A DNA stretch of 8,418 nucleotides from JBLHUT01 sp047629975 (GCA_047629975.1 JBLHUT010000162.1:1-8418); one strand, 5' to 3'; counted from the stretch's first letter, positions 1-7,091 are shown. A program made the numbers and translations. Notes: generated by a model not told the origin, from the letters alone.

Positions 1-287
1 TCAAACAGATCGTCGCCGTGCACCACCCCGGCATCAAAGACGCCCTACTGACAACTGCCCTGACCCAGTTCTACGAAGTACGCGAGCAATCGGGCCTGAA
101 AAAGAAGCCCTCGACCTCCGAGGTGCTGGACTGGCTGAAACTTTTACTGGCCGAGGATCTCTCCGCCGAAGATCTCAAACGCGATCAGGGCACGTCCCTG
201 CCAAAGCTGCACGGGGCTCTTTTGAAAAACGAGCAGGACGTGCATCTTTTCGAACGGCTTGCCTTTATGGCCCGCAGGCAGCGGTAG
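1..287 (+). CDS. MoxR-family AAA+ ATPase, C-terminal fragment
   Basis: This is the 3' end of a gene that starts before the window; the open frame runs from position 3 to a TAG at 285-287. The roughly 94 visible residues match the C-terminal lid region of MoxR-type AAA+ ATPases. Recognisable phrases are HHPGIKDALL, the KKPSTSEVLDWLKLLL segment and the ending ALLKNEQDVHLFERLAFMAR. MoxR ATPases are cytoplasmic chaperone-like ATPases that usually work with a von Willebrand A (VWA) domain partner to mature or insert cofactors into other proteins. The Walker A and B motifs lie upstream and cannot be checked. The usual VWA partner is not downstream here, because the next gene is a membrane transporter. 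An internal GTG at position 18 is not a start, as the family homology already continues across it. I am confident of the family, but the target protein is unknown. Confidence 0.88.
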   Translation, partial: KQIVAVHHPGIKDALLTTALTQFYEVREQSGLKKKPSTSEVLDWLKLLLAEDLSAEDLKRDQGTSLPKLHGALLKNEQDVHLFERLAFMARRQR

Positions 288-347
288 TGTACGCCGCCAG
301 CCAAATTTCCGGTGGCTATGGGTGCACAGGCGCAATCATGGCGCAAC

Positions 348-371
348 AGCAGGCCCGCTTGCGGGCCTGCT
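348..371. terminator. Perfect 11-bp hairpin after the MoxR gene, no T-tract
   Basis: AGCAGGCCCGC (348-358) and GCGGGCCTGCT (361-371) are exact reverse complements separated by two bases. The folded form would probably open one pair to give a four-base loop. It lies 60 bp after the MoxR stop codon, so transcription termination or 3' end protection is the simplest reading. No run of T follows on the plus strand and no matching A-run precedes it, so it is not a textbook intrinsic terminator. Confidence 0.45.
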
Positions 372-392
372 ACGCCCAACATAACGCATGAC

Positions 393-413
393 AGCGCAAG
401 CTGTCCTTGCGCT
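393..413. other. Second perfect hairpin, 8-bp stem with 5-base loop
   Basis: AGCGCAAG (393-400) pairs exactly with CTTGCGCT (406-413) around the loop CTGTC. It lies 21 bp after the previous hairpin and also lacks a T-tract. Together they could be a tandem terminator, an RNA 3' end stabiliser, or a structured small transcript. The sequence alone does not decide between these. Confidence 0.35.
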
Positions 414-463
414 TGGCGGGAGCCCACCGCGGCCTCACGCTCCCGCACCCCCTTGGCCACGCA

Positions 464-496
464 TTGACACGCACAGCCCTGCCCCCATTGGCCAAT
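464..496 (+). promoter_or_regulatory. Possible promoter/operator for the EamA transporter gene
   Basis: A consensus -35 hexamer, TTGACA, lies at 464-469. Seventeen bases further on, where a -10 element would be expected, is the perfect 10-bp palindrome ATTGGCCAAT (487-496). The -10 match is poor. A palindrome overlapping the -10 region is a common arrangement for a repressor site, so this may be a regulated promoter for the transporter gene starting at 534. This is inference from position and symmetry only. Confidence 0.25.
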
Positions 497-522
497 CGGG
501 CCGCCGCCCCTTCAGACCCACC

Positions 523-526
523 GGAG
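523..526 (+). promoter_or_regulatory. Ribosome binding site that supports the TTG start
   Basis: GGAG ends 7 bases before the TTG at 534. No comparable site precedes the next in-frame ATG at 561, so the non-ATG start is preferred. Confidence 0.6.
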
Positions 527-533
527 ACATCAC

Positions 534-1388
534 TTGGACAATCTAAAAGGCATCGTCTGGATGCTTCTTGCGATGGCGGCTTTCGCTGTTGCCGATGCCT
601 TGATCAAATATACCAGTCGTGATGTTCCCATTGGCCAGATCGTGTTGGTTATGGGGCTTGGAGGCACGGCTGTTTTCAGTTGTTGGGCCCTGATTGCCGG
701 TGTTCCCCTAAGGTCCAAGGCGTTTTTTCATCGCGCCGTTCTGATCCGCAATCTGGTCGAGATGGTGGCCACGATCGGTGTGATCACCGCTCTGTCTCTG
801 GTTCCGTTGGCAACCACCTCTGCCATTTTACAGATCAATCCCTTGCTTGTGACCCTGGGGGCGATCGTGTTTTTCGCCGAGCGGGTCGGCTGGCGCCGTT
901 GGAGCGCCATCGCCGTGGGGTTTGCCGGGGTGCTCTTGATCCTGCGTCCGGGGATGGGCGGATTTGACCCGAACGCCCTGTTCGCACTTGTCGGGGCCGT
1001 AGGGCTTGCGGGGCGTGATCTGGCAACACGGGCTGTTCCGCGCGGGATACCGTCATTGCAATTGTCCGTTTACGGCTTTGGCACGCTCATGCCCGTGGGT
1101 TTGATCCTGATCGCGTTTGGGCCGCCCACCGTCGCATGGACGGCCCAGAACATCGCCCCAATGATGACAATCGTCCTTTCGTCGGTGATCGGATATTATG
1201 CGATCACTTGCGCAATGCGCATCGGAGAAATCGCGGCTGTAACGCCGTTCCGCTACAGTCGACTTTTGTTCGCCCTTGTGTTGGGTTTTGTTTTCTTTGC
1301 AGAAAAACCGGATGTCTTTGTGATGATCGGGGCCGCGATGGTTGTGGTGTCGGGGCTTTACACTTTGGCACGTCAGCCGAAACCCTGA
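534..1388 (+). CDS. EamA-domain (DMT superfamily) membrane transporter
   Basis: This 284-residue protein is almost entirely hydrophobic and has the length and internal duplication of the drug/metabolite transporter superfamily: about ten membrane helices arranged as two EamA repeats of five. The first repeat covers roughly residues 5-140 and ends in the typical FFAERVGWRRWSAIAVGFAG followed by LLILRPG. The second covers roughly 148-280 and ends in the parallel phrase FVFFAEKPDVFVMIGAAMVV. Such proteins move small metabolites such as amino acids, nucleosides or S-adenosylmethionine across the inner membrane, but the substrate cannot be read from sequence. The start is TTG at 534: GGAG (523-526) sits 7 bases upstream, and the first helix begins directly after it. 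The next in-frame ATG, at residue 10, would cut into that helix. The gene converges with the Usg gene, leaving three bases between the stop codons. Confidence 0.87.
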   Translation: MDNLKGIVWMLLAMAAFAVADALIKYTSRDVPIGQIVLVMGLGGTAVFSCWALIAGVPLRSKAFFHRAVLIRNLVEMVATIGVITALSLVPLATTSAILQINPLLVTLGAIVFFAERVGWRRWSAIAVGFAGVLLILRPGMGGFDPNALFALVGAVGLAGRDLATRAVPRGIPSLQLSVYGFGTLMPVGLILIAFGPPTVAWTAQNIAPMMTIVLSSVIGYYAITCAMRIGEIAAVTPFRYSRLLFALVLGFVFFAEKPDVFVMIGAAMVVVSGLYTLARQPKP

Positions 1389-1391
1389 GCC

Positions 1392-1661
1392 TCAGTGAAG
1401 GGTAAGCTCGCCCACCACGTTGCGCCATTCGCCCGCGCCAATCATCTTGCGATGGCAAAACCGGACCGAGTGGAGTGGCCCCTCGATTTCATGCTGCCAG
1501 AACTCGATGAATTCGAACAGCCGGGGGTGGTCCGGGGCCAGATCGTATTGCTGCCAGACAAAGGTGTTCAGCACACTTTGAAAGTCGGGCATCCGGTAAA
1601 ATATCTCGGCTGTGGTCAGCCCGTATCCTTTGAGCATCAGTTCGGTGTCGGTGTCTTTCAT
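1392..1661 (-). CDS. Usg family protein
   Basis: This small cytoplasmic protein of 89 residues matches the alphaproteobacterial Usg family. Typical phrases are LMLKGYGLTTAEIFYRMPDF near the start, VWQQYDLAPDHPRLFEFIEFW in the middle, and EIEGPLHSVRF towards the end, with a C-terminal GELTLH. The family was named from a gene near the tryptophan genes and was once suggested to be a subunit of phosphoribosylanthranilate isomerase. Its biochemical role is not established, and no trp gene is visible here. There are two possible ATG codons, at 1673 and 1661. I chose 1661 because GGAGG lies 5 bases ahead of it, and that motif overlaps the upstream ATG, which would have no site of its own. The gene is divergent from gyrA (190 bp apart) and converges tail to tail with the EamA gene. 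Confidence 0.85.
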   Translation of the reverse strand: MKDTDTELMLKGYGLTTAEIFYRMPDFQSVLNTFVWQQYDLAPDHPRLFEFIEFWQHEIEGPLHSVRFCHRKMIGAGEWRNVVGELTLH

Positions 1662-1666
1662 GGTTG

Positions 1667-1671
1667 CCTCC
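1667..1671 (-). promoter_or_regulatory. Shine-Dalgarno site that sets the Usg start
   Basis: Read on the minus strand this is GGAGG, with a 5-base spacer to the ATG at 1661. It overlaps the alternative ATG at 1673, so it argues for the shorter 89-residue product. Confidence 0.7.
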
Positions 1672-1794
1672 ATTTGAGATGTCTTTCATCATCTTGGCAG
1701 ACAGGAATTACTTTGCAATGAAAACAATATGTTGGCACTCTAACGGTGTGGCTGCCAATGCCTCGGGCGCATTGTCGTTGCACCTTATATCGTC

Positions 1795-1824
1795 CACAAG
1801 GTATAGAGGGATCACAAGATATAG
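1795..1824. repeat. Tandem 12-mer in the gyrA upstream region
   Basis: CACAAGGTATAG (1795-1806) is repeated as CACAAGATATAG (1813-1824) with one mismatch and an 18-bp period. The copies lie 28-57 bp before the gyrA start, where promoter or regulator contacts would be expected. Each copy contains a TATAG core that could act as a -10-like element. Two regulator sites or alternative -10 elements are both possible. Confidence 0.4.
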
Positions 1825-1851
1825 CGTCATGATGAAAAACCGGGCAGAATT

Positions 1852-4584
1852 ATGAACGACACGCCGGAAACCCCTGAAAATAATGATGAAAATGCGCCTA
1901 CGCGCAGTGTTCACGATGGGCCGACAATATCTATTACCGACGAGATGAAGTCCTCTTACCTGGACTACGCCATGTCGGTGATCGTGAGCCGTGCCATTCC
2001 GGATTTGCGCGACGGGCTCAAACCGGTCCACCGCCGCATTCTCTATGCGATGTCGGAAACCGGAAATACCCACGACAAGAGCTACCGTAAATCGGCCCGC
2101 CCGGTCGGTGACGTTATGGGTAAATACCACCCCCACGGTGACAGTGCGATCTACGACGCTCTGGTGCGGATGGCGCAAGGGTTTTCAATGTCACTGCCGC
2201 TTCTGGATGGCCAGGGTAACTTTGGCTCGATGGACGGCGATAACGCGGCCGCGATGCGTTATACCGAAGTGCGCATGGACAAACCTGCGGCCTTCCTTCT
2301 GGCGGATATCGACAAGGATACCGTCAACTTTCAAGACAATTACGACGGCAAGGATCAGGAACCGACTGTCCTGCCGGCGCGGTTTCCCAACATGCTGGTC
2401 AATGGTGCGGGGGGTATTGCTGTTGGCATGGCCACGAATATCCCGCCGCATAACCTTGGCGAGGTGATCGACGCCACGCTTGCTTTGATCGAGACGCCGG
2501 ACCTGAGCTCGGAACAGCTTATGGAATATGTGCCAGCGCCGGATTTTCCGACCGGTGGCATCATTCTGGGGCGGGCCGGTGCGCGCAAGGCATACCTTGA
2601 CGGGCGTGGCAGCGTGATCATCCGCGCCAAGACCCGGATCGAGGAGATCCGCAAAGACCGTTACGCGATCATCATGGAGGAAATCCCCTATCAGGTGAAC
2701 AAGGCCACGATGATCGAAAAGATCGCCGAGCTTGCCCGTGACAAAAAGATCGAGGGCATCGCCCACGTTCAGGATGAAAGTGACCGTGTCGGTGTGCGGG
2801 TTGTGGTCGAGCTGAAGCGCGATGCCACGGCCGAGGTCGTGCTTAACCAGCTGTTCCGCTTTACACCGATGCAGACGTCTTTCGGGTGCAATATGCTGGC
2901 GTTGAACGGGGGCCGCCCCGAGCAGTTGACCCTGCGCAAGTTTCTGACGGCCTTTGTCGATTTCCGCGAGGAGGTCGTCGCACGGCGCACCGCGTACGAG
3001 TTGCGCAAGGCGCGCGAGCGCAGCCACCTGCTGTGCGGTCTGGCCGTGGCAGTATCCAACGTGGACGAAGTCGTCGCAACCATCCGCAGCTCTGCCGATG
3101 GCGCCGAAGCACGGCTCAAGCTGATGACACGGCGCTGGCCTGCAAAGGAAATCGTGCCGTTCATCAAGCTGATCGACGACCCGACCCACACTGTGAATGA
3201 CGACGGCACCTATAACCTTTCAGAGCTTCAGGCCCGTGCGATCCTTGATCTGCGCCTGCAACGGCTGACACAGATCGGCGTGACCGAGATCACCGACGAG
3301 CTGGTATCGCTATCTGAAAAAATCGTCGATTACCTGGCGATCCTGCGCTCGCGCGAGCGGATCATGTCGATTATCTCGGACGAATTGCGTGAAGTGCGCG
3401 AATTGTTTGCCATCCCGCGCCGCACCGAGATCGTTGACTGGTCAGGCGACATGGACGACGAGGATTTGATCGAGCGCGAGGATATGGTCGTCACGATCAC
3501 ATCGGGCGGCTATATCAAACGCACGCCGCTTGCCGAATTCCGTGCCCAGCGTCGGGGCGGCAAGGGTTTGTCAGGCATGTCCACCAAGGAAGATGATGTT
3601 GTCACGACCCTGTTTGTCGCCAACACCCACACGCCACTGCTGGTCTTCACGACCGAAGGCATGGTCTATAAGCTCAAGACGTGGCGTTTGCCACAAGGCG
3701 GGCGCACGGCCAAGGGCAAGGCGATCATCAATATCCTGCCGATCCCTCAAGGCGTTTCCGTGGCAGCAATTATGCCTGTGGACCGGGACGAGGCCGATTG
3801 GGGCGATCTCCAGATCATGTTCGCCACAAGTGCGGGCGATGTGCGCCGCAATGCGCTGTCGGATTTCACCAACGTGATGCGCAACGGAAAAATCGCCATG
3901 AAGCTTCCCGAAGGAGTTGAAATGGTGCGTGCGCGGATTTGCTCGGAAGATGACGATGTGATGCTTGTCACTGCGTTGGGCCGCGCGATCCGCTTCCGCA
4001 CAACGGACGTGCGTGTGTTCAAAGGCCGCGACAGCACCGGGGTGCGTGGAATCCGGCTTGGTAAGGACGACAAACTTGTGTCCATGGCGATTATCCGTCA
4101 CTTCGAGGCGACCGCCGAAGAGCGTGCAGCCTATCTGCGGATGCGCCGTGCCATGGCTGGCCTGTCGGATGAGGCAGAAGCCGAAGATGAAGAGGCACCG
4201 GCAGATCCGAATTTCAGCCAGGAACGCTATGTCGAGATGTCCGCCGCCGAGGATTTGATCCTGACGATTACGGCCGGTGGCGCAGGTAAAATCAGCTCGA
4301 GCCACGATTATCCGTTGCGGGGGCGTGGCGGCCAAGGGGTTGCTGCGATGGACAAGGCGATGCGTGGCGGCTTGTTGCGCGCTTGCTTCCCTGTAGAACT
4401 AGATGACCAGATCATGCTCGCGACGTCGACAGGACAATCCATCAGATGCCCGATTGACGGCATTTCTTTCCGCTCGCGCAGCGCCGGAGGGGTAAAGGTC
4501 TTTAACACGGCAGTAGGAGAAGAAGTCGTTTCTGTTGCCTATATCGCCGATCAGGGCGATGAAATCGAAGACGATGTGGTGTGA
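1852..4584 (+). CDS. gyrA: DNA gyrase subunit A
   Basis: GyrA is the DNA-cleaving subunit of gyrase. With GyrB it forms an A2B2 type II topoisomerase that introduces negative supercoils using ATP. The 910-residue protein is complete. After a short acidic N-terminal tail, the winged-helix breakage-reunion domain carries the catalytic arginine and tyrosine, R136-Y137, within AAAMRYTE (E. coli Y122). The quinolone region reads GKYHPHGDSAIYD, with Ser98 and Asp102 at the positions of E. coli S83 and D87, so the common resistance changes are absent. The GyrA box QRRGGKG is at 566-572, marking a gyrase rather than a ParC, and begins the C-terminal DNA-wrapping pinwheel. An acidic linker (about 773-785) interrupts the pinwheel, and the protein ends in an acidic tail. 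The ATG start has only a weak site (GGGCAG) upstream. Usg lies divergently upstream, and a hairpin follows the stop. Confidence 0.98.
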   Translation: MNDTPETPENNDENAPTRSVHDGPTISITDEMKSSYLDYAMSVIVSRAIPDLRDGLKPVHRRILYAMSETGNTHDKSYRKSARPVGDVMGKYHPHGDSAIYDALVRMAQGFSMSLPLLDGQGNFGSMDGDNAAAMRYTEVRMDKPAAFLLADIDKDTVNFQDNYDGKDQEPTVLPARFPNMLVNGAGGIAVGMATNIPPHNLGEVIDATLALIETPDLSSEQLMEYVPAPDFPTGGIILGRAGARKAYLDGRGSVIIRAKTRIEEIRKDRYAIIMEEIPYQVNKATMIEKIAELARDKKIEGIAHVQDESDRVGVRVVVELKRDATAEVVLNQLFRFTPMQTSFGCNMLALNGGRPEQLTLRKFLTAFVDFREEVVARRTAYELRKARERSHLLCGLAVAVSNVDEVVATIRSSADGAEARLKLMTRRWPAKEIVPFIKLIDDPTHTVNDDGTYNLSELQARAILDLRLQRLTQIGVTEITDELVSLSEKIVDYLAILRSRERIMSIISDELREVRELFAIPRRTEIVDWSGDMDDEDLIEREDMVVTITSGGYIKRTPLAEFRAQRRGGKGLSGMSTKEDDVVTTLFVANTHTPLLVFTTEGMVYKLKTWRLPQGGRTAKGKAIINILPIPQGVSVAAIMPVDRDEADWGDLQIMFATSAGDVRRNALSDFTNVMRNGKIAMKLPEGVEMVRARICSEDDDVMLVTALGRAIRFRTTDVRVFKGRDSTGVRGIRLGKDDKLVSMAIIRHFEATAEERAAYLRMRRAMAGLSDEAEAEDEEAPADPNFSQERYVEMSAAEDLILTITAGGAGKISSSHDYPLRGRGGQGVAAMDKAMRGGLLRACFPVELDDQIMLATSTGQSIRCPIDGISFRSRSAGGVKVFNTAVGEEVVSVAYIADQGDEIEDDVV

Positions 4585-4627
4585 CATTTCTGTAAGTTTT
4601 TTCTGCACCTGCATCTTGTAAACTACG

Positions 4628-4657
4628 AAGGGCTGGACGTTACACGTTCAGTCCTTT
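4628..4657 (+). terminator. Probable intrinsic terminator of gyrA
   Basis: AAGGGCTGGACGT (4628-4640) and ACGTTCAGTCCTT (4644-4656) form a 13-bp stem around a TAC loop and end in TTT. Two of the pairs are G-T, which become stable G-U pairs only in plus-strand RNA; minus-strand RNA would carry A-C mismatches. That orientation fits termination of gyrA, whose stop codon is 43 bp upstream. The T-tract is short. Confidence 0.65.
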
Positions 4658-4702
4658 CTGCTACCCGCCACAATGAATCGCTCCATCGGGAATTCTTAAA
4701 AA

Positions 4703-5674
4703 ATGACAACCGCGCCTGCTGACATTCTGTTCAAGCCCACTCGCACAGATCTATCGGAGTTCGGGGCGGCACCTGTTGTGGTTGTCGGGATGCCACGCAG
4801 CGGGTCTTCTTTCATGAGCCATCTGTTATCACAGTTTCCCGACTATTATGTGTTTGACGATCTTTACACGATCCCCAAGAGCCGTGAGTTAAAGCTTAGC
4901 AGCCCCCTCACCGCACAAGACCTTGATAAGATACTGCATTTCCTGGGCTGGCAAATTCGTGCCCGTCTGCGGTTCGGTCTTTATGCGATCCCGAATATCA
5001 AAGACGAAGAAGTCGATGTCATGAACAGCGCCCTGAAACAGGCCTTTGTTGAAAAACCGGGGTCAGTTCTTGATCTACAGCGGGAATGGTTGCACCGGCT
5101 TGCGGCCCGCAGTTCAGCGCGAAAATGGGGCTTCAAACTGCCCAAGGCGTTTTTGTATTCCGAAGAGTTGCGAGCGCAGTACCCCGACCTGAAAGTTGTC
5201 GTGTTGTTGCGACAGCCCAACGATGTGCTGGCATCCTACAAGTTTATTCCCGAGACATCCCACGACGGCGATCCGGGGCGTTATCACCCCTTGTTTTATG
5301 CGATTTACTGGCGTTTGGCGGCAAAGCACGCCCTGCGCTTGCAGCGAGATCACCCCGATAGCACGCTTTTCATCCCTTTTCACGATCTTACCAAGACCCC
5401 CGAAGACGTGGCAGCAAAGATCGGGACGTTTCTCGATCAACCAACACCCGAAAAAATCAATCTGCCAGAGCGCCCGAATTCATCGCATTCCGGCGATGGG
5501 CAGCGCAAAGAGATAACGGGGCTGGAGGCGTGGCTTGTGAATGTCATCTGCGGCAGCTTGATCGAACGGTTGGGTTTTAAACGCCGCAAGGCAAGCATCA
5601 AAATATCGGATATTCCCGATTTTTTCCGCACGACGGTAACGTTTGTGCGTTTTCGCCTCTTTAAACCCAAGTGA
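4703..5674 (+). CDS. Sulfotransferase family protein
   Basis: This 323-residue cytoplasmic protein has the two hallmarks of PAPS-dependent sulfotransferases. Near the N-terminus is the P-loop-like 5'-phosphosulfate motif VVVVGMPRSGSSFMSHLL (residues 25-42). A later motif, VVVLLRQPNDVLASYKF, carries R170 and S178, which in this family contact the 3'-phosphate of PAPS. Enzymes of this type move a sulfate group from PAPS to an acceptor such as a carbohydrate, lipid or small molecule; the acceptor cannot be inferred here. There is no signal peptide or clear membrane segment. No PAPS synthesis, glycosyltransferase or polysaccharide gene lies nearby, so the context gives no clue to the substrate. 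The ATG at 4703 follows an A-run and has only a weak upstream GGGA. Terminator-like hairpins on both sides suggest it is transcribed alone. Confidence 0.85.
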   Translation: MTTAPADILFKPTRTDLSEFGAAPVVVVGMPRSGSSFMSHLLSQFPDYYVFDDLYTIPKSRELKLSSPLTAQDLDKILHFLGWQIRARLRFGLYAIPNIKDEEVDVMNSALKQAFVEKPGSVLDLQREWLHRLAARSSARKWGFKLPKAFLYSEELRAQYPDLKVVVLLRQPNDVLASYKFIPETSHDGDPGRYHPLFYAIYWRLAAKHALRLQRDHPDSTLFIPFHDLTKTPEDVAAKIGTFLDQPTPEKINLPERPNSSHSGDGQRKEITGLEAWLVNVICGSLIERLGFKRRKASIKISDIPDFFRTTVTFVRFRLFKPK

Positions 5675-5690
5675 GGCGCCTCGTTTTTTT
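5654..5690 (+). terminator. Probable intrinsic terminator of the sulfotransferase gene
   Basis: CGCCTC (5654-5659) can pair with GAGGCG (5673-5678). Alternatively, the palindrome GAGGCGCCTC (5673-5682) can fold by itself. Seven T residues follow at 5684-5690. The structure overlaps the last codons and the TGA stop of the sulfotransferase gene (5672-5674). The T-run makes termination likely, although the best stem is uncertain. Confidence 0.55.
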
Positions 5691-5738
5691 CACCTTTGAC
5701 GGATCGACAGACGTGTTGTTGGCAGGTAGCAGTAAATC

Positions 5739-7091
5739 ATGATTAAACCTATCCACATTATCGGCGGCGGCATGGCCGGTTCAGAAGCCGCTTGGCAAGC
5801 CGTTCAGATGGGCGTGCCCGTTGTCATTCACGAAATGCGTCCCAAGGTCGAGACCTTTGCCCATCAAACCGGTCATCTTGCTGAAATGGTCTGCTCCAAT
5901 TCCTTCCGCTCGGATGATGACGAGCAGAATGCCGTTGGATTGTTGCATTGGGAAATGCGCGCAGCCGGCGGGTTGATCATGGAGATGGCCGATGTCCATT
6001 CTCTTCCAGCCGGTGGTGCGTTGGCGGTAGACCGTGATGCCTTTGCCCAAGGTGTCAGCGAACGGTTGCGCGCCCATCCTTTGGTAAGCGTGTGCGACGA
6101 AGAAGTCACCGCCCTTCCTCTGGACGGCCCCGCGATCATTGCTACCGGACCTTTGACATCCGGTGCTTTGGCTGAGGCAATAAGCGCCGAGACGGGTCAG
6201 GATGCGTTGGCGTTTTTCGATGCTATCGCACCGATCGTCTATACTGATAGCATCGACATGGACATTGCTTGGCGACAATCCCGCTATGACAAGGGCGACA
6301 CAGAAGAGGAGCGTACGGCTTACCTCAACTGCCCGATGACAAAGGACGAGTACGAGGCGTTTATCGACGCGCTTCTGGCGGCTGACAAGACCGAGTTCAA
6401 GCCGGGCGAGACAGCCGGCTATTTTGACGGATGCCTGCCGATCGAAGTCATGGCCGAACGCGGGCGTGAAACCCTGCGGTTTGGCCCGATGAAGCCGGTA
6501 GGTCTGACCAATCCCCATGCCCCCGAGACCAAGGCCTATGCCGTGGTGCAGCTGCGTCGGGACAATGCGTTGGGCACGCTTTACAATATCGTCGGCTTTC
6601 AAACCAAGATGAAGTATGGCGCACAAGTTGATGTTTTTAAAATGATTCCCGCGTTGAAAGAAGCCCGCTTTGCGCGTTTGGGCGGCATCCACCGCAACAC
6701 GTTCCTGAACGCGCCCAAAATGCTTGACCACCAAATGCGCCTGAAATCCAAACCACATCTTCGGTTTGCCGGACAGATTACAGGCGTCGAGGGATATGTT
6801 GAATCCGCCGCGATGGGTCTTTTGGCAGGGCGGATGGCGGCATGTGATGCGCTTGGATTACCTTTTGAGGATGTGCCGGCAGATACGGCGATGGGCGCCT
6901 TGTTAAGCCATATCACCGGTGGTGCGGATGTAAAAACCTTTCAACCGATGAACGTCAACTTCGGTTTGTTCCGGCCCATCGAGTCAAAAACAGGGCGTCG
7001 TGGCCGCAAGGTCAGGTACAAGGCTTATACCGACCGTGCGAAAGAGGCGTGGCTGACGTGGTTGGCTGCGCGCCCTCTTGCTGCAGAGTAA
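5739..7091 (+). CDS. trmFO: Methylenetetrahydrofolate--tRNA-(uracil-5-)-methyltransferase TrmFO
   Basis: TrmFO methylates uridine-54 in the T-loop of tRNAs to give m5U (ribothymidine). It takes the carbon from 5,10-methylenetetrahydrofolate and uses FAD, unlike the SAM-dependent TrmA. The gene was formerly called gid. The 450-residue protein has the normal family length. It begins with the FAD-binding loop HIIGGGMAGSEAA (residues 6-18), followed by VVIHEMRP and then MVCSNSFRSDD, whose Cys52 is the conserved N-terminal cysteine. Cys232, in GYFDGCLPIEVMAERGRETL, is the second conserved cysteine, matching the catalytic one of the Bacillus enzyme (C226). The C-terminal part shows MNVNFGLFRP and the family ending RRGRKVRYKAYTDRA. 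The ATG at 5739 has an AGGT about 11 bases upstream, and starting there leaves only the normal few residues before the FAD loop. It follows the sulfotransferase by 64 bp across a probable terminator. Confidence 0.97.
   Translation: MIKPIHIIGGGMAGSEAAWQAVQMGVPVVIHEMRPKVETFAHQTGHLAEMVCSNSFRSDDDEQNAVGLLHWEMRAAGGLIMEMADVHSLPAGGALAVDRDAFAQGVSERLRAHPLVSVCDEEVTALPLDGPAIIATGPLTSGALAEAISAETGQDALAFFDAIAPIVYTDSIDMDIAWRQSRYDKGDTEEERTAYLNCPMTKDEYEAFIDALLAADKTEFKPGETAGYFDGCLPIEVMAERGRETLRFGPMKPVGLTNPHAPETKAYAVVQLRRDNALGTLYNIVGFQTKMKYGAQVDVFKMIPALKEARFARLGGIHRNTFLNAPKMLDHQMRLKSKPHLRFAGQITGVEGYVESAAMGLLAGRMAACDALGLPFEDVPADTAMGALLSHITGGADVKTFQPMNVNFGLFRPIESKTGRRGRKVRYKAYTDRAKEAWLTWLAARPLAAE

Noticed and set aside
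407..622. Plus-strand frame of 71 codons before the transporter
   Set aside because: It covers the hairpin and palindrome region and runs into the transporter's first helix in another frame. Its Arg/Pro-rich translation looks non-coding.
1389..1391. CTGAGCCTCAG symmetry at the convergent EamA/Usg stops
   Set aside because: It arises from two facing TGA stops and neighbouring bases. The stem is too short to call a terminator.
2191..3189. Long minus-strand open frame of 332 codons opposite gyrA
   Set aside because: It lies wholly within gyrA, which is unmistakable in its own frame. The translated product has no family features and its composition is that of an antisense shadow.
3571..4335. 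Minus-strand open frame of 254 codons opposite the gyrA 3' half
   Set aside because: It overlaps conserved gyrase C-terminal sequence and its His-rich translation is typical of the reverse strand of GC-rich genes.
5781..6758. Minus-strand open frame of 325 codons opposite trmFO
   Set aside because: It is the antisense shadow of a well-conserved gene, with no recognisable motif and no binding site at its start.
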